64,000 bases of DNA from JAPWJZ01 sp041287865 (GTDB lineage Bacteria; Pseudomonadota; Alphaproteobacteria; Micavibrionales; UBA2020): NCBI GenBank assembly GCA_041287865.1, contig JBGGMV010000092.1:1-64000 (forward strand). The letters run 5' to 3'. The translations under genes were made by a program, and so were the position numbers. Positions within the stretch are counted from its first letter, which is position 1. Every line of letters starts with the position of its first letter. The notes beneath the pieces are model-generated. The model saw only the letters and a program-made list of their open reading frames with translations, made no database searches and was not told the DNA's origin. Below, one piece after another: positions 18,344 to 26,178 of this stretch.

Positions 18344-19063
18344 ATGTCTTACAACCGTTTTGACGCCGTTCAATCAGGCGCACAGGGCCGCGCGATCGAC
18401 CCCGGCCTGCAGGCCTTTATGCGCAACGTCTATAACACCATGGGCGTCGGCCTGGTGCTGACGGGCGTGACGGCCTATGCCCTGTCGCAGATCGACGGCA
18501 TCCGCGAGACGCTTTACACCTCGGGCCTGTTCTATGTGGCCGCCTTTGCGCCGCTGGTCTTTTTGCTGTTCGGTTTCACGCACAACCGCATCGTGCGCAT
18601 GTCGGCCTCGCAGCTGCTGCTCATGTTCTCGGCTTTCGCGGTCACCATGGGCGTGTCGATGGGTTCCATCTTCCTCGTCTACAGCACCGCCGATATCGCG
18701 CGCGCCTTCTTCGTCACCGCCGGCACCTTTGCGGGCATGAGCCTTTACGGCTATACAACGAAGCGCGACCTCTCGGCCTTCCGCTCGTTCCTGTTCATGG
18801 GCCTGCTGGGCGTGTTTATCGCGTCGATTGTGAACATCTTCCTCGGCTCCGGCCTGATGCAGTTTGTTATTTCCTGCGCGGGTGTGCTGGTGTTTACAGG
18901 CCTGACCGCATGGGAAACGCAGAACCTGCGCCAGACCTATGCCGAAACCAACGGCCACGAAGCCAACAGCAAGATGGCCGTGATGGGCGCGCTGGGCCTC
19001 TACCTCAACTTCGTCAACCTGTTCCAGATGATCCTGCACCTGATGGGCGGCAACAGGGAATAA
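18344..19063 (+). CDS. Bax inhibitor-1/YccA family membrane protein (second copy)
   Basis: A 239-residue paralogue of the preceding gene, with the same seven-helix plan. Shared landmarks are DPGLQAFMRNVYNTMGVGL at the N-terminus, LLFGFTHNRIVRMSASQ after helix 2, and TAWETQNLRQTYAE before the last helix. A 92-base gap separates the two copies, so it may have its own promoter. It ends in a strong intrinsic terminator at 19086-19116. The function is inferred only from the family (ion leak or protease modulation). Confidence 0.88.
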   Translation: MSYNRFDAVQSGAQGRAIDPGLQAFMRNVYNTMGVGLVLTGVTAYALSQIDGIRETLYTSGLFYVAAFAPLVFLLFGFTHNRIVRMSASQLLLMFSAFAVTMGVSMGSIFLVYSTADIARAFFVTAGTFAGMSLYGYTTKRDLSAFRSFLFMGLLGVFIASIVNIFLGSGLMQFVISCAGVLVFTGLTAWETQNLRQTYAETNGHEANSKMAVMGALGLYLNFVNLFQMILHLMGGNRE

Positions 19064-19085
19064 GCGATACTCAACGTCACTGAAC

Positions 19086-19116
19086 AAAACCCCGCCTCTT
19101 AAAAGGCGGGGTTTTT
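19086..19116 (+). terminator. Intrinsic terminator after the second Bax inhibitor gene
   Basis: A perfect 12-bp stem (19086-19097 with 19104-19115, loop CTTAAA), GC-rich at its core (CCCCGCCT) and followed by five T residues. It closes the Bax inhibitor unit before the sigma-54 activator. Confidence 0.9.
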
Positions 19117-19192
19117 GTTTGCCGAAGGCGCGGTTTTTGTTTGGTTACTCTTTTTTAACTGTCTACAACCTATAATTGCGTCAGGAGTATTT

Positions 19193-20101
19193 ATGCAACT
19201 GATCGGCACATCGGCTGTTTGGATGGAAACGCTGGATCTTGCGGCCAAAGCCGCGCAGAGCCGCGCGCGCCTGCTGCTGCTGGGTGAAACCGGCACGGGC
19301 AAGGATATGCTGGCCCGTTACATCCATATTCGCAGCGGCAGGGCGGCTGCGCCCTTCGTCGCGCTTAACTGCGCGGCATTGTCGCCGGAACTGCTGGAAT
19401 CAGAATTGTTCGGCCATGCGAAGGGCGCCTTTACCGGCGCATCCCGCGCGCATGACGGATTGGCGGCAGCGGCGCATGGCGGCACGTTGTTTCTGGACGA
19501 GATTGCCGAGCTTGCCCCCGCACTCCAGGCGAAGCTGCTGCGCTTCGTCGATACGGGCGAATACCGGCCCGTCGGTTCAACACAGGCAAAACGCGCCGAT
19601 GTGCGGCTGATCGCTGCCACCCACCAGCCGCTGGAATTGCGCGTGGGCGACGGACGTTTCCGCGAAGACCTTTATTTCCGCCTGTCGGTGCTGACGATAA
19701 CGCTGCCCCCCTTGCGCGCGCGGGCGGAAGATATCGCGCCGCTCGCCCGCCATTTCCTGACACTTGCTGCGGCGGAGGAAGGCAAGAATTTTACAGGTAT
19801 CTCAGCCGAAGCCGAAGCCGCGCTATCCGCCCGCGCTTTCGCTGGCAACGTGCGGGAACTGGAAAACCTGATCCGCCGCGCGGTGGTGATGCACGAAGGT
19901 CCGGTGCTGGCAGCGTCGCATCTGCCGCCGCCACGACAGGCAGAAGCTATACAAGTTTCAACGGCTCCTCGCCCCTTACGCCTTCTGGAGCAGGAAGCCA
20001 TCGAGGCCGCCATCGACTATTGCGGCGGCAATATTCCCCGCGCCGCTGCCTTGCTGGAGGTTGCGCCCTCCACGATTTACCGCCGGCGCGAGGTGAATTA
20101 G
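19193..20101 (+). CDS. Sigma-54 dependent transcriptional activator without receiver domain
   Basis: A 302-residue bacterial enhancer-binding protein. Walker A is LGETGTGKDMLARY, the sigma-54 contact loop is GAFTGASR, Walker B GGTLFLDEIAEL, and the arginine-finger segment RFREDLYFRLSVL. The last 40 residues are a Fis-type helix-turn-helix (EAIDYCGGNIPRAAALLEV). There is no N-terminal receiver or GAF domain, so activity must be controlled by another protein, as for PspF, or by its level. The start has AGGAG 5 bases upstream; the frame opens further left at 19115 inside the terminator. A TATAAT lies at 19171-19176. RpoN is encoded in this window at 55350. Confidence 0.88.
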   Translation: MQLIGTSAVWMETLDLAAKAAQSRARLLLLGETGTGKDMLARYIHIRSGRAAAPFVALNCAALSPELLESELFGHAKGAFTGASRAHDGLAAAAHGGTLFLDEIAELAPALQAKLLRFVDTGEYRPVGSTQAKRADVRLIAATHQPLELRVGDGRFREDLYFRLSVLTITLPPLRARAEDIAPLARHFLTLAAAEEGKNFTGISAEAEAALSARAFAGNVRELENLIRRAVVMHEGPVLAASHLPPPRQAEAIQVSTAPRPLRLLEQEAIEAAIDYCGGNIPRAAALLEVAPSTIYRRREVN

Positions 20102-20143
20102 GCATTAAATTCAATGTTTAAGCCTTTGCACCCCTGAATCCCC

Positions 20144-20172
20144 TTGAATCGCGCTGGCAGGCAGTTTATGTT
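20144..20172 (+). promoter_or_regulatory. Predicted promoter of tRNA-Ala
   Basis: TTGAAT (20144-20149), a 17-base spacer, and TATGTT (20167-20172), placing initiation about 20 bases before the tRNA. Confidence 0.4.
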
Positions 20173-20199
20173 TCCCCCACTTCCGGATTCTTTTACGGA

Positions 20200-20275
20200 G
20201 GGCCCGTAGCTCAGCTGGGAGAGCGCCTGCATGGCATGCAGGAGGTCGTCGGTTCGATCCCGATCGGGTCCACCA
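20200..20275 (+). tRNA. tRNA-Ala (anticodon GGC)
   Basis: A full cloverleaf of 76 bases. The acceptor stem pairs 20200-20206 with 20265-20271 (one G-U), the anticodon stem CCTGC/GCAGG closes the loop ATGGCAT with anticodon GGC, and the T arm has GGTTCGATCC. The discriminator is A at 20272 and CCA is encoded at 20273-20275. Confidence 0.95.
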
Positions 20276-20348
20276 AGTTTTTCACAACATCGCTGTTTTT
20301 GTTTTTGCCGCCGAACCGACGGTCTTTATTTGCGCGCGGAGCGCGTGA

Positions 20349-20370
20349 GGTTCGATCCCGATCGGGTCCA
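20349..20370 (+). repeat. Partial duplicate of the tRNA-Ala 3' end
   Basis: A 22-base exact copy of tRNA positions 20251-20272 (T-arm and 3' acceptor strand), 98 bases further on. After a missing ACC the match resumes with AAGTT, as it does after the real tRNA. No second tRNA body is present. A 3'-end tRNA copy is what an integrase attachment site leaves behind; see findings. Confidence 0.8.
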
Positions 20371-20383
20371 AGTTATTAAAAGA

Positions 20384-20415
20384 AAAAAGCCCCGCGCTTG
20401 CGCACGGGGCTTTTT
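20384..20415. terminator. Bidirectional intrinsic terminator (tRNA-Ala / HU gene)
   Basis: An 11-bp stem AAAAAGCCCCG (20384-20394) with CGGGGCTTTTT (20405-20415) flanked by A and T runs. It can end the plus-strand tRNA transcript and the minus-strand HU gene, whose stop is at 20437. Confidence 0.85.
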
Positions 20416-20436
20416 CTTGTCGAAAGTTCTATCCGA

Positions 20437-20805
20437 TTAGGAAAGAGCTGCCGATTTCAGTTTTTTCAGCGGACGGATCTTCACGCGCACCGAAGCGGGC
20501 TTCGCAGCCGCTTTCATCATTTCGCCGGTGGCGGGGTTGCGGATCAGCGTGCCTGCTTTGCGAGCGGGAACTTTGCGCAGCGTGACTTTCATCAGGCCGG
20601 GCAGGATGAAGATGCCATTGCCTTTCGGATGGACCGAACCCAGCATGGTGTTTTCGAGCGTCGAGAGGACGCCAGCAGCTTGCTTGCGGCTCAGTTCGTT
20701 CTGCTCGGCGAGCAGGCCGATGAGGCCCGACTTCGTGAGCTGGCCCTTCACGGGCGTGATTGCAACGGGTTTAGCGGATTTTTTAGCGGAGGATTTCTTA
20801 GCCAT
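20437..20805 (-). CDS. HU-family DNA-binding protein
   Basis: A 122-residue basic protein with an HU/IHF fold. The N-terminal 20 residues are Lys/Ala/Ser-rich (KKSSAKKSAKP) and precede the fold; then KSGLIGLLAEQNELSRKQAAGVLSTLE (two helices) and PGLMKVTLRKVPARKAGTLIRNPATGE, the DNA-binding arm with the typical RNP-TGE motif. It would bend and compact DNA. The Lys-rich N-terminal leader is longer than in E. coli HU. A good promoter lies at 20859-20886 and a bidirectional terminator at 20384-20415, so the gene is monocistronic. Confidence 0.88.
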   Translation of the reverse strand: MAKKSSAKKSAKPVAITPVKGQLTKSGLIGLLAEQNELSRKQAAGVLSTLENTMLGSVHPKGNGIFILPGLMKVTLRKVPARKAGTLIRNPATGEMMKAAAKPASVRVKIRPLKKLKSAALS

Positions 20806-20858
20806 GTTGATGCACTTTCTTTTCTAGAGCGTTAGCGTTTTTAAAGGATATTGCAGCC

Positions 20859-20886
20859 ATTATATTGTTTTTTTGCAAACACCCAA
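20859..20886 (-). promoter_or_regulatory. Predicted promoter of the HU gene
   Basis: On the minus strand TTGGGT (20886-20881), a 16-base spacer, and a perfect TATAAT (20864-20859). Leader of about 45 bases before the ATG at 20805. Confidence 0.55.
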
Positions 20887-20895
20887 GCGGTTTTT

Positions 20896-20928
20896 CACTT
20901 TTATGCCGTTAAATCTGCACTTTTATGC
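20896..20928 (-). repeat. Two 11-base direct repeats upstream of the HU promoter
   Basis: CACTTTTATGC occurs at 20896-20906 and 20918-20928, exactly 22 bases apart (two helical turns), immediately upstream of the HU -35 element and up to the stop codon of the helix-turn-helix gene. The spacing suggests a tandem operator or an activator/UP site. Confidence 0.5.
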
Positions 20929-20929
20929 A

Positions 20930-21211
20930 CTATATCTGGTGGCGGAGCCACGCCAGTATTTTCGGGCGCACCATCGGGTGCGGCAGGTTTTTGCCGTTGC
21001 TCCAGCGCGCGACAGCGCCGGATGACAGGCCGAAAGCGTCGCGGAAGGCGCTTTCCTCGACCCCGAAATCCGCCCTCGCGCGGGTGACAGCCTTGGCGAA
21101 AGTATCGTCGGCAACGTGGCCGCCATGCTCTAAAAGCCCCAGTTTTGCCTTGAAAAGCGCCTTTTCCACAGGGGCCGACGTCTTGTTAAAAACTTTCTTC
21201 AACTCGTTCAT
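20930..21211 (-). CDS. Small helix-turn-helix DNA-binding protein
   Basis: A 93-residue protein. Residues 50-80 read as a helix-turn-helix (VEESAFRDAFGLSSGAVARW followed by a basic SNGKNLPHP), like short Xre/antitoxin-type regulators. The N-terminal half is helical. It probably binds DNA; the target is unknown. It is followed on the same strand by the HU gene after 124 bases that contain the tandem repeats and the HU promoter, so it is a candidate regulator of HU. No toxin gene lies next to it. Confidence 0.7.
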   Translation of the reverse strand: MNELKKVFNKTSAPVEKALFKAKLGLLEHGGHVADDTFAKAVTRARADFGVEESAFRDAFGLSSGAVARWSNGKNLPHPMVRPKILAWLRHQI

Positions 21212-21298
21212 TCTGAATCCTTTTCAATATGTTACCCGGCACGACAAGGCTGCTGAAAACTACTTGGCGGCCTCCTGCGGTGATGAAAAGGAGAAAGC

Positions 21299-21336
21299 AA
21301 AAATACGAAAGCCCCTGCCGGAAATTCGGCGGGGGC
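21299..21336 (-). terminator. Probable terminator of the 21424 gene
   Basis: On the minus strand a 10-bp GC stem (21336-21327 with 21320-21311, one G-U pair) is followed by a T-rich stretch (TTTCGTATTTTT). It lies 88 bases after the stop of the 380-residue gene. Confidence 0.55.
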
Positions 21337-21423
21337 GGCGGTCGGCTGTAACAGTCGGCTGCGTCATGAATAGCTAAAGACTAGCCGATCGCGTCAACCC
21401 TGTCAAAAATCATATGGTAATAG

Positions 21424-22566
21424 CTATTTCTTGGCGCCGGGTGCGTGATGCACTTTTGCGACAGGCGCAGGCAAATGCGCATGTTCGGGTTGGGCCATCA
21501 CAACCTTGATGCGCGGCGACGCGGCGTTGAAATCGCCGGAAAGCCCTCCCCGCTCTTCGGGCGTGAAGATCAGCTTGTCGTAGTCGATCGTCTCGCGCCG
21601 GTTGGGATTCTGCGCGTGATCATACTGCGCCTGCAGCTGCGCTTCCGATCTGTCCATCTGCGCGCGGAGCACAAGGTCGGCGCCCGGCAGGGGCAGCAGG
21701 CCGACGGCACCGATCACGCCTTCCTTCACCACGGCGGCGGTACGTTTCATTTCGGCAAGGCCTTTCAACGTTTCGGCGCGCTCGATTTCCTGCGGCGTCT
21801 GGCCGCTGACAGCGGGAATTTCTGCGGCGCTGGCCGCCGTCGACATCGCCGACATCGTCGTCACCACGCCAAGCGCGGTGCCGAGCAGCGGGATTTTCTT
21901 GGCGAAGGAGCTGCCCACGGCCTTCACAACGCCTGTTTTTACAGCGCCGGACGCTATTTTCGAGGCGTCGATGCCGGCATCTACAGCTGTTGCCGCCGCC
22001 TTGACGCCCGCGCCTGCCAGCACGGCTTTGCCTTCCTGTTTCAGCAGGTAGCTGCCGACGATCGAGACTTCGTCGCGGCCGTTCAGCAGACCCGCTTCCT
22101 TGAATACTTTGGTGGCGGCGGTGCGCGCGGCGGGGTCAACCGTTTTTCCGGCGGCGATATCGCGCATGGTTTCAACTGCGGGGCCGGCCTTGTCGCCCTG
22201 TTTGGCAAGGCGCGCGGCGGCCTCGCGGATGTCTGATTGCGCCAGCGCATGCGCGCCTTCGCGCACAAGGGATTCAGGAACGGCGTTCGCGGGCTTGCCC
22301 TTCATGAAGTCGGCGACGAAATTGACCGCGCCTTTATCTTCGGAGAATTTTCCGAGGTTGGTTTTCAGGAGCGCCTTTTCGGCGTCAGAGAGCGGCTTGC
22401 CTTCTTTCAAATGCTGGAGCGCCGACGAGCCTTCGATTTTTTTCATCCCGTCGCGCAGCGCGACGAAATCATCTTTGGTGAAATAGTCGCGCGTCGTCGT
22501 CCAGCTGGTGCGGCCACCCATTGTCAGGTCGACCACTATTTTGCCGTCGCGGGTATGTTCAGCCAT
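21424..22566 (-). CDS. Ala-rich protein with central hydrophobic region, unknown
   Basis: A 380-residue protein that I do not recognise. Residues 1-130 are helical and charged; residues 175-260 are Ala/Gly/Val-rich with no charges over long stretches (AVLAGAGVKAAATAVDAG, then IPLLGTALGVVTTMSAMSTA); residues 275-300 hold a second hydrophobic piece (GVIGAVGLLPLPGADLVL). The C-terminus is His/Pro-rich (HLPAPVAKVHHAPG). No signal peptide. The helical hairpin-like hydrophobic centre could insert into a membrane, as pore-forming or effector proteins do, but this is only a shape argument. It is flanked by intergenic DNA and appears monocistronic. Confidence 0.6.
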   Translation of the reverse strand: MAEHTRDGKIVVDLTMGGRTSWTTTRDYFTKDDFVALRDGMKKIEGSSALQHLKEGKPLSDAEKALLKTNLGKFSEDKGAVNFVADFMKGKPANAVPESLVREGAHALAQSDIREAAARLAKQGDKAGPAVETMRDIAAGKTVDPAARTAATKVFKEAGLLNGRDEVSIVGSYLLKQEGKAVLAGAGVKAAATAVDAGIDASKIASGAVKTGVVKAVGSSFAKKIPLLGTALGVVTTMSAMSTAASAAEIPAVSGQTPQEIERAETLKGLAEMKRTAAVVKEGVIGAVGLLPLPGADLVLRAQMDRSEAQLQAQYDHAQNPNRRETIDYDKLIFTPEERGGLSGDFNAASPRIKVVMAQPEHAHLPAPVAKVHHAPGAKK

Positions 22567-22643
22567 GCGGGAAACTCCGGATTCGGGACATATATTATGT
22601 TATCCGAAGCCGGTAAAGGTTGGATTAACGGGCGTTCTTATTC

Positions 22644-23237
22644 CTAAGACGCTGGTTTTTCAGGGGAAACATCGGCGGGTGTCTGGATTGCCGCGCGGTC
22701 CAGCTTCCACAGGTAGCGCCAGTATATAAGGTTCACGCCGCCATAGGTGAAGAAGACCCCGGGGTCGAAGAACATTTCGCGCACCGGAGAATCAAGCACC
22801 GAACCGCCGATCGTGGTGATCGCGGCCATCGTGAAACCGTAATAGAGCATCCGCTTGCGGTACTGCGCCGCCAGCGCGGAGAGCTCGTTGAAGCTGCGCG
22901 GCAGGAAGACAATGGCCGCCCAGTAGCAGAAGAGGCTGACCTGGCTGGTATCGGGGCTGCGCCACGGATCATGCCGCAGCAGCAGCCAGCTGAACAGCAC
23001 AAGGCCGAAAAGGCCGAAGAGGCAATAACTCGCCACGGCCGCACGCGAATGGGGATAAATCACCTTGGAGAGCTGCCGGTCGGCAAGGCAGGCGACGCTG
23101 AGGTAAAGCGCCGCGATCGCCATGTCGTTGAGGAAGCGCGACAGGTCGCCGCCCGAAAACCACCATTCGCCGATGCCCGCCGTAAAAAGGCCGACCACCA
23201 GGAAGCGTAAAAACGATTTCACCATTTCGGCCCGCAT
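22644..23237 (-). CDS. Integral membrane protein, unknown
   Basis: A 197-residue protein with about five or six hydrophobic segments (for example FLRFLVVGLFTAGIG, AVASYCLFGLFGLVLFSWLLL, VSLFCYWAAIVFLP and GFTMAAITTIGGSVL). The C-terminal 20 residues are soluble and Pro-rich. No family recognised. Divergent from the DUF898 gene across a 128-base gap. Confidence 0.65.
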   Translation of the reverse strand: MRAEMVKSFLRFLVVGLFTAGIGEWWFSGGDLSRFLNDMAIAALYLSVACLADRQLSKVIYPHSRAAVASYCLFGLFGLVLFSWLLLRHDPWRSPDTSQVSLFCYWAAIVFLPRSFNELSALAAQYRKRMLYYGFTMAAITTIGGSVLDSPVREMFFDPGVFFTYGGVNLIYWRYLWKLDRAAIQTPADVSPEKPAS

Positions 23238-23365
23238 TGAAAATCCCCCCTGCCCGATACGTCCAAGATTAAACTATTCCTGCTTTTTTAACCATTCTTT
23301 GCTAGGCTTTAGCGGGGTATCGGGGCATTTCGCCCCTTAAAGTTATTTTTATACAGGGGCAGATT

Positions 23366-24343
23366 ATGGAACAGGCAGCAGAAGCACCGGCCACGGTACC
23401 GCCCGCCGCGAAACCCGCGCTGAAGGTCAACCGCCTGACCTATTGCGGCAAGACCGGCGCACTTTACGGCGTCTGGGTGAAGCAGCTGCTGCTTACCATC
23501 ATCACGCTCGGCATCTACCGCTGCTGGGGCAAGACGAACATCCGCCGCTACCTCTTCGCCGCAACGGAGCTGGACGGCGACCGTTTCGAATACCTTGGCA
23601 CCGGCAAAGAGCTTTTCATGGGCATCCTGAAAATCATCCCGGGCTATCTGGTCGTCGTCGGCATCTATGCCTACCTTAACTCGGAGCACCCGGGGCTGGG
23701 CTCCGTGGTCTTTATCCCCTTCATCTATCTCATCCCCGTCTTCATGTATTCGGGCTACCGCTATCGCGTGAACCGCACGCAATGGCGCGGCATCAGGAGC
23801 CGCATGGGCGGGTCGGCCTTCGCCTATGGCGGCAAATATCTGGGGGGCATGTTTATCCAGCTTTTCACGCTGGGGCTGATGGCGCCGTCGGTCGACCTGA
23901 AGCGCTGGGAATACCAGGCGTCGCATATGCAGTTCGGCACCGTCCCCTTCCGCTTCAAAGGCGATCCCGCGAAGCTGCGCGCCGTCAATATCACGACACT
24001 GCTGCTGGCGATCCCGACGCTCTTCATGTCGCGGCTCTGGTACAAGGCGGCGCTGGAGCGGGAAAAGATGCGCGGCCTTGCGCTCGCCCATGTGCGTTTC
24101 CGCCTGACAGCCAAGGCCGGCGATTATATATGGCTGGCGCTTGGCAACTTCGGCCTGATACTGATCACGCTGGGCTTCGGCGCGCCGCTGGTGATGAACC
24201 GCAACATGCATTTCCTTGAAAAACACATGGCGCTGGGCGGCGATCTGGCCGCCTTCAACGCCGAACAGGTGGCGCTGGGCGGCGCCGGCGACGCGGAAGG
24301 CCTCGCCGATGTCTTCGACGTCGACCTTGGCATTGCAGGGTAA
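23366..24343 (+). CDS. DUF898 family membrane protein
   Basis: A 325-residue member of DUF898 (YjgN-like). The signature region is TLGIYRCWGKTNIRRYLFAATELDGDRFEYLGTG after the first helix, repeated in part around residue 200-215 (FGTVPFRFKGD). Several membrane helices. The function of the family is unknown; in many genomes, as here, it is directly followed by an M48 metallopeptidase gene (4-base gap), which suggests joint action at the membrane. The ATG has AGGGG upstream. Confidence 0.85.
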   Translation: MEQAAEAPATVPPAAKPALKVNRLTYCGKTGALYGVWVKQLLLTIITLGIYRCWGKTNIRRYLFAATELDGDRFEYLGTGKELFMGILKIIPGYLVVVGIYAYLNSEHPGLGSVVFIPFIYLIPVFMYSGYRYRVNRTQWRGIRSRMGGSAFAYGGKYLGGMFIQLFTLGLMAPSVDLKRWEYQASHMQFGTVPFRFKGDPAKLRAVNITTLLLAIPTLFMSRLWYKAALEREKMRGLALAHVRFRLTAKAGDYIWLALGNFGLILITLGFGAPLVMNRNMHFLEKHMALGGDLAAFNAEQVALGGAGDAEGLADVFDVDLGIAG

Positions 24344-24347
24344 CCCC

Positions 24348-25421
24348 ATGTCACGCGCAAAACTATACGACGGCAAGCAGGCGCGCCCCATCGACGTGCT
24401 GATCGACGCGCAGGAACTTGACCTTGTCATCATGACGGGCAACGACGGCACACCGCTCCGCAAATGGCCGTGGAACGAAGTCGTCGTCATGAGCCGCCCC
24501 GAAGGGGGATTGGAAGGCGTGCTGTCGCACCGCGTGCAGGCCGAATGCCGGCTGGTGATCGACGAGGGCGTCTGGGCGCGCGAGATCGCGATGAAGCTGC
24601 CCGCCAAAAACCCGCTGCCGCCGATGGGCGGATACATCGCGCTGACGCTTGGCGCGCTTGCCGTGCTGGCGGCGCTGATCTGGGGGGCACCCGCGGCGCT
24701 CGACCTTGCCGTGCGGGCCGTGCCGCGCAGCTGGGAAGAACCGGTTGGCGACCTTGCCTCCGAGTCATTTAAAACCGGCGGCACCTGCAAAGGATCGCAG
24801 CTGGCGACCGACGCGCTCGACCGCCTCGCGACCGCGCTGGACGAAGACAAGGGGAAATATAAAATCACCGTCGTCAACGACGGGCTTGTGAACGCGCTGA
24901 CCTTCCCGGGGCGGCGGATTTTGCTGTTCAGGGGCTTTATAGATCAATCGACGACGCTGGACGAATTCGCCGGCGTGCTGGCCCATGAAGTCGGCCATGC
25001 GCATTACCGACATCCCTTCCGCGGTTTCGCGCGGCAGGTGGGGGCGCAGGTGCTGCTGGGGCTGATCGTCGGCGATGCGGGCGCGATCACCACCGCGACC
25101 GACGCCGCGAATACGCTGCTGATGCTGCAGGGCAGCCGCGAGTTCGAGCTGGCGGCCGATGCCTATGCGGTAAAAGTGCTGGCGAAGAACGGCTTCGGCA
25201 CCGGCGGGCTTGCCACCTTCCTCCGCAAGACCGAGGCCGCGAACAAGAAAAGCCACGGCGACCTCGACATGCCCGAATTCATGAGCACCCACCCCGTCAC
25301 CGACGGCCGTATCGAAAAACTGCAGGCCGAAATCGCCAAGCTGGACAAGAAGCAGAAACGTTTGCCCGCGCGCATTATTAATGACCGCGAGTGGAATGCA
25401 ATCAAGGCGTTTTGCCGATGA
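24348..25421 (+). CDS. M48-family membrane metallopeptidase
   Basis: A 357-residue protein. A soluble N-terminal domain (1-85) is followed by one membrane helix (about 90-115) and a zinc peptidase domain. The active site is LAHEVGHAHYRHPFRG near residue 210, with the third zinc ligand Glu in REFELAADAYAV. This fits M48 enzymes of the HtpX/Oma1/BepA kind, which take part in membrane or envelope protein quality control. The start at 24348 follows the DUF898 stop by 4 bases; the longer frame overlaps that gene. Its stop overlaps the next ATG (ATGA). Confidence 0.85.
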   Translation: MSRAKLYDGKQARPIDVLIDAQELDLVIMTGNDGTPLRKWPWNEVVVMSRPEGGLEGVLSHRVQAECRLVIDEGVWAREIAMKLPAKNPLPPMGGYIALTLGALAVLAALIWGAPAALDLAVRAVPRSWEEPVGDLASESFKTGGTCKGSQLATDALDRLATALDEDKGKYKITVVNDGLVNALTFPGRRILLFRGFIDQSTTLDEFAGVLAHEVGHAHYRHPFRGFARQVGAQVLLGLIVGDAGAITTATDAANTLLMLQGSREFELAADAYAVKVLAKNGFGTGGLATFLRKTEAANKKSHGDLDMPEFMSTHPVTDGRIEKLQAEIAKLDKKQKRLPARIINDREWNAIKAFCR

Positions 25422-25729
25422 CAGATGCAGAGGGTAAGGCGAAGTTTTTTTCCGCCTGCATCTACATATTGGCTTTAACCAACGGCGGGCTTGGCTCTTT
25501 TGTAACGAAACGGGTGTTTAACCTCGCCCAATGGTCTGACGTCTACGGCGGCTGGCTGCTGCTTTATACGAGTGTTCCGCTCCTTGTGCTGTGGATCACA
25601 GCCATACTGCCACTGACTTTGCGCAAAAAAGATAAGCTGCTCCCTGCCCTGTTGCTGGCGGCGACGGGAACATTGTTTTTTACTTTTTGTCTGATGTCGG
25701 GGAAGCTGCCGGATACGGATAGTTTCTAG
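25418..25729 (+). CDS. Small membrane protein, unknown
   Basis: A 103-residue protein with three hydrophobic segments (ACIYILALTNGGLGSFV, WLLLYTSVPLLVLWITAIL, LLPALLLAATGTLFFTFCL). No family recognised. The start ATG overlaps the stop of the M48 peptidase (ATGA), so it belongs to the DUF898-M48 operon. It ends 4 bases inside the convergent acetyltransferase gene. Confidence 0.6.
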   Translation: MTDAEGKAKFFSACIYILALTNGGLGSFVTKRVFNLAQWSDVYGGWLLLYTSVPLLVLWITAILPLTLRKKDKLLPALLLAATGTLFFTFCLMSGKLPDTDSF

Positions 25730-26175
25730 AGCTTCTTGATCAGCAGGCGGCGGCCGGTGTCTTCCAGCCCGTGCTTGATATAGAAGGCCTTGGCCTTGTC
25801 GTTTGCGGCTTCGGTTTCGAGGTGGAAGATGCAGCAGCCGCGCGCGCGCGACATGAATTCGAATTCTTCCAGTGCCTTTGTGCCGATGCCCTGCCCGCGG
25901 AATTCGGGCTTGACGTAGAAATCATCGAGATACGACGTCATGCCGCCGAATTCGATGCTGAAGGAGAAGCAGAGCACGGCATAGCCCGCCGTTGTGCCGC
26001 CCGCCTTGACGGTCAGCACCTGCGCGTAAGGAGAGAAAGGCGACGAAGCATGCAGCGCGTTGCGGAGCGCGATTTCGCCGCGCTGGGAAAGCGCATGGCC
26101 GTCCTCCGCATGGAAGGCGCGCGCCATGTCGAGAATTTCCGGCCAGTCTTCGGGTTTTGCCTGTTTCAGTTCCAT
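25726..26175 (-). CDS. GNAT-family N-acetyltransferase
   Basis: A 149-residue GNAT protein. The acetyl-CoA binding motif A is visible as YVKPEFRGQGIGTKALEEFE, followed by the beta-strand and helix with NDKAKAFYIKHGLE near the C-terminus. The substrate is unknown. It follows the acyl-CoA dehydrogenase gene with a 3-base gap, so both are probably on one transcript. Confidence 0.85.
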   Translation of the reverse strand: MELKQAKPEDWPEILDMARAFHAEDGHALSQRGEIALRNALHASSPFSPYAQVLTVKAGGTTAGYAVLCFSFSIEFGGMTSYLDDFYVKPEFRGQGIGTKALEEFEFMSRARGCCIFHLETEAANDKAKAFYIKHGLEDTGRRLLIKKL

Positions 26176-26178
26176 GTC

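Noticed and set aside
23309..24877. A 522-codon minus-strand open frame across the DUF898 and M48 genes
   Set aside because: It is antisense to two clear gene families and has a low-complexity His/Arg/Gln-rich translation, as expected of a shadow frame in GC-rich DNA.
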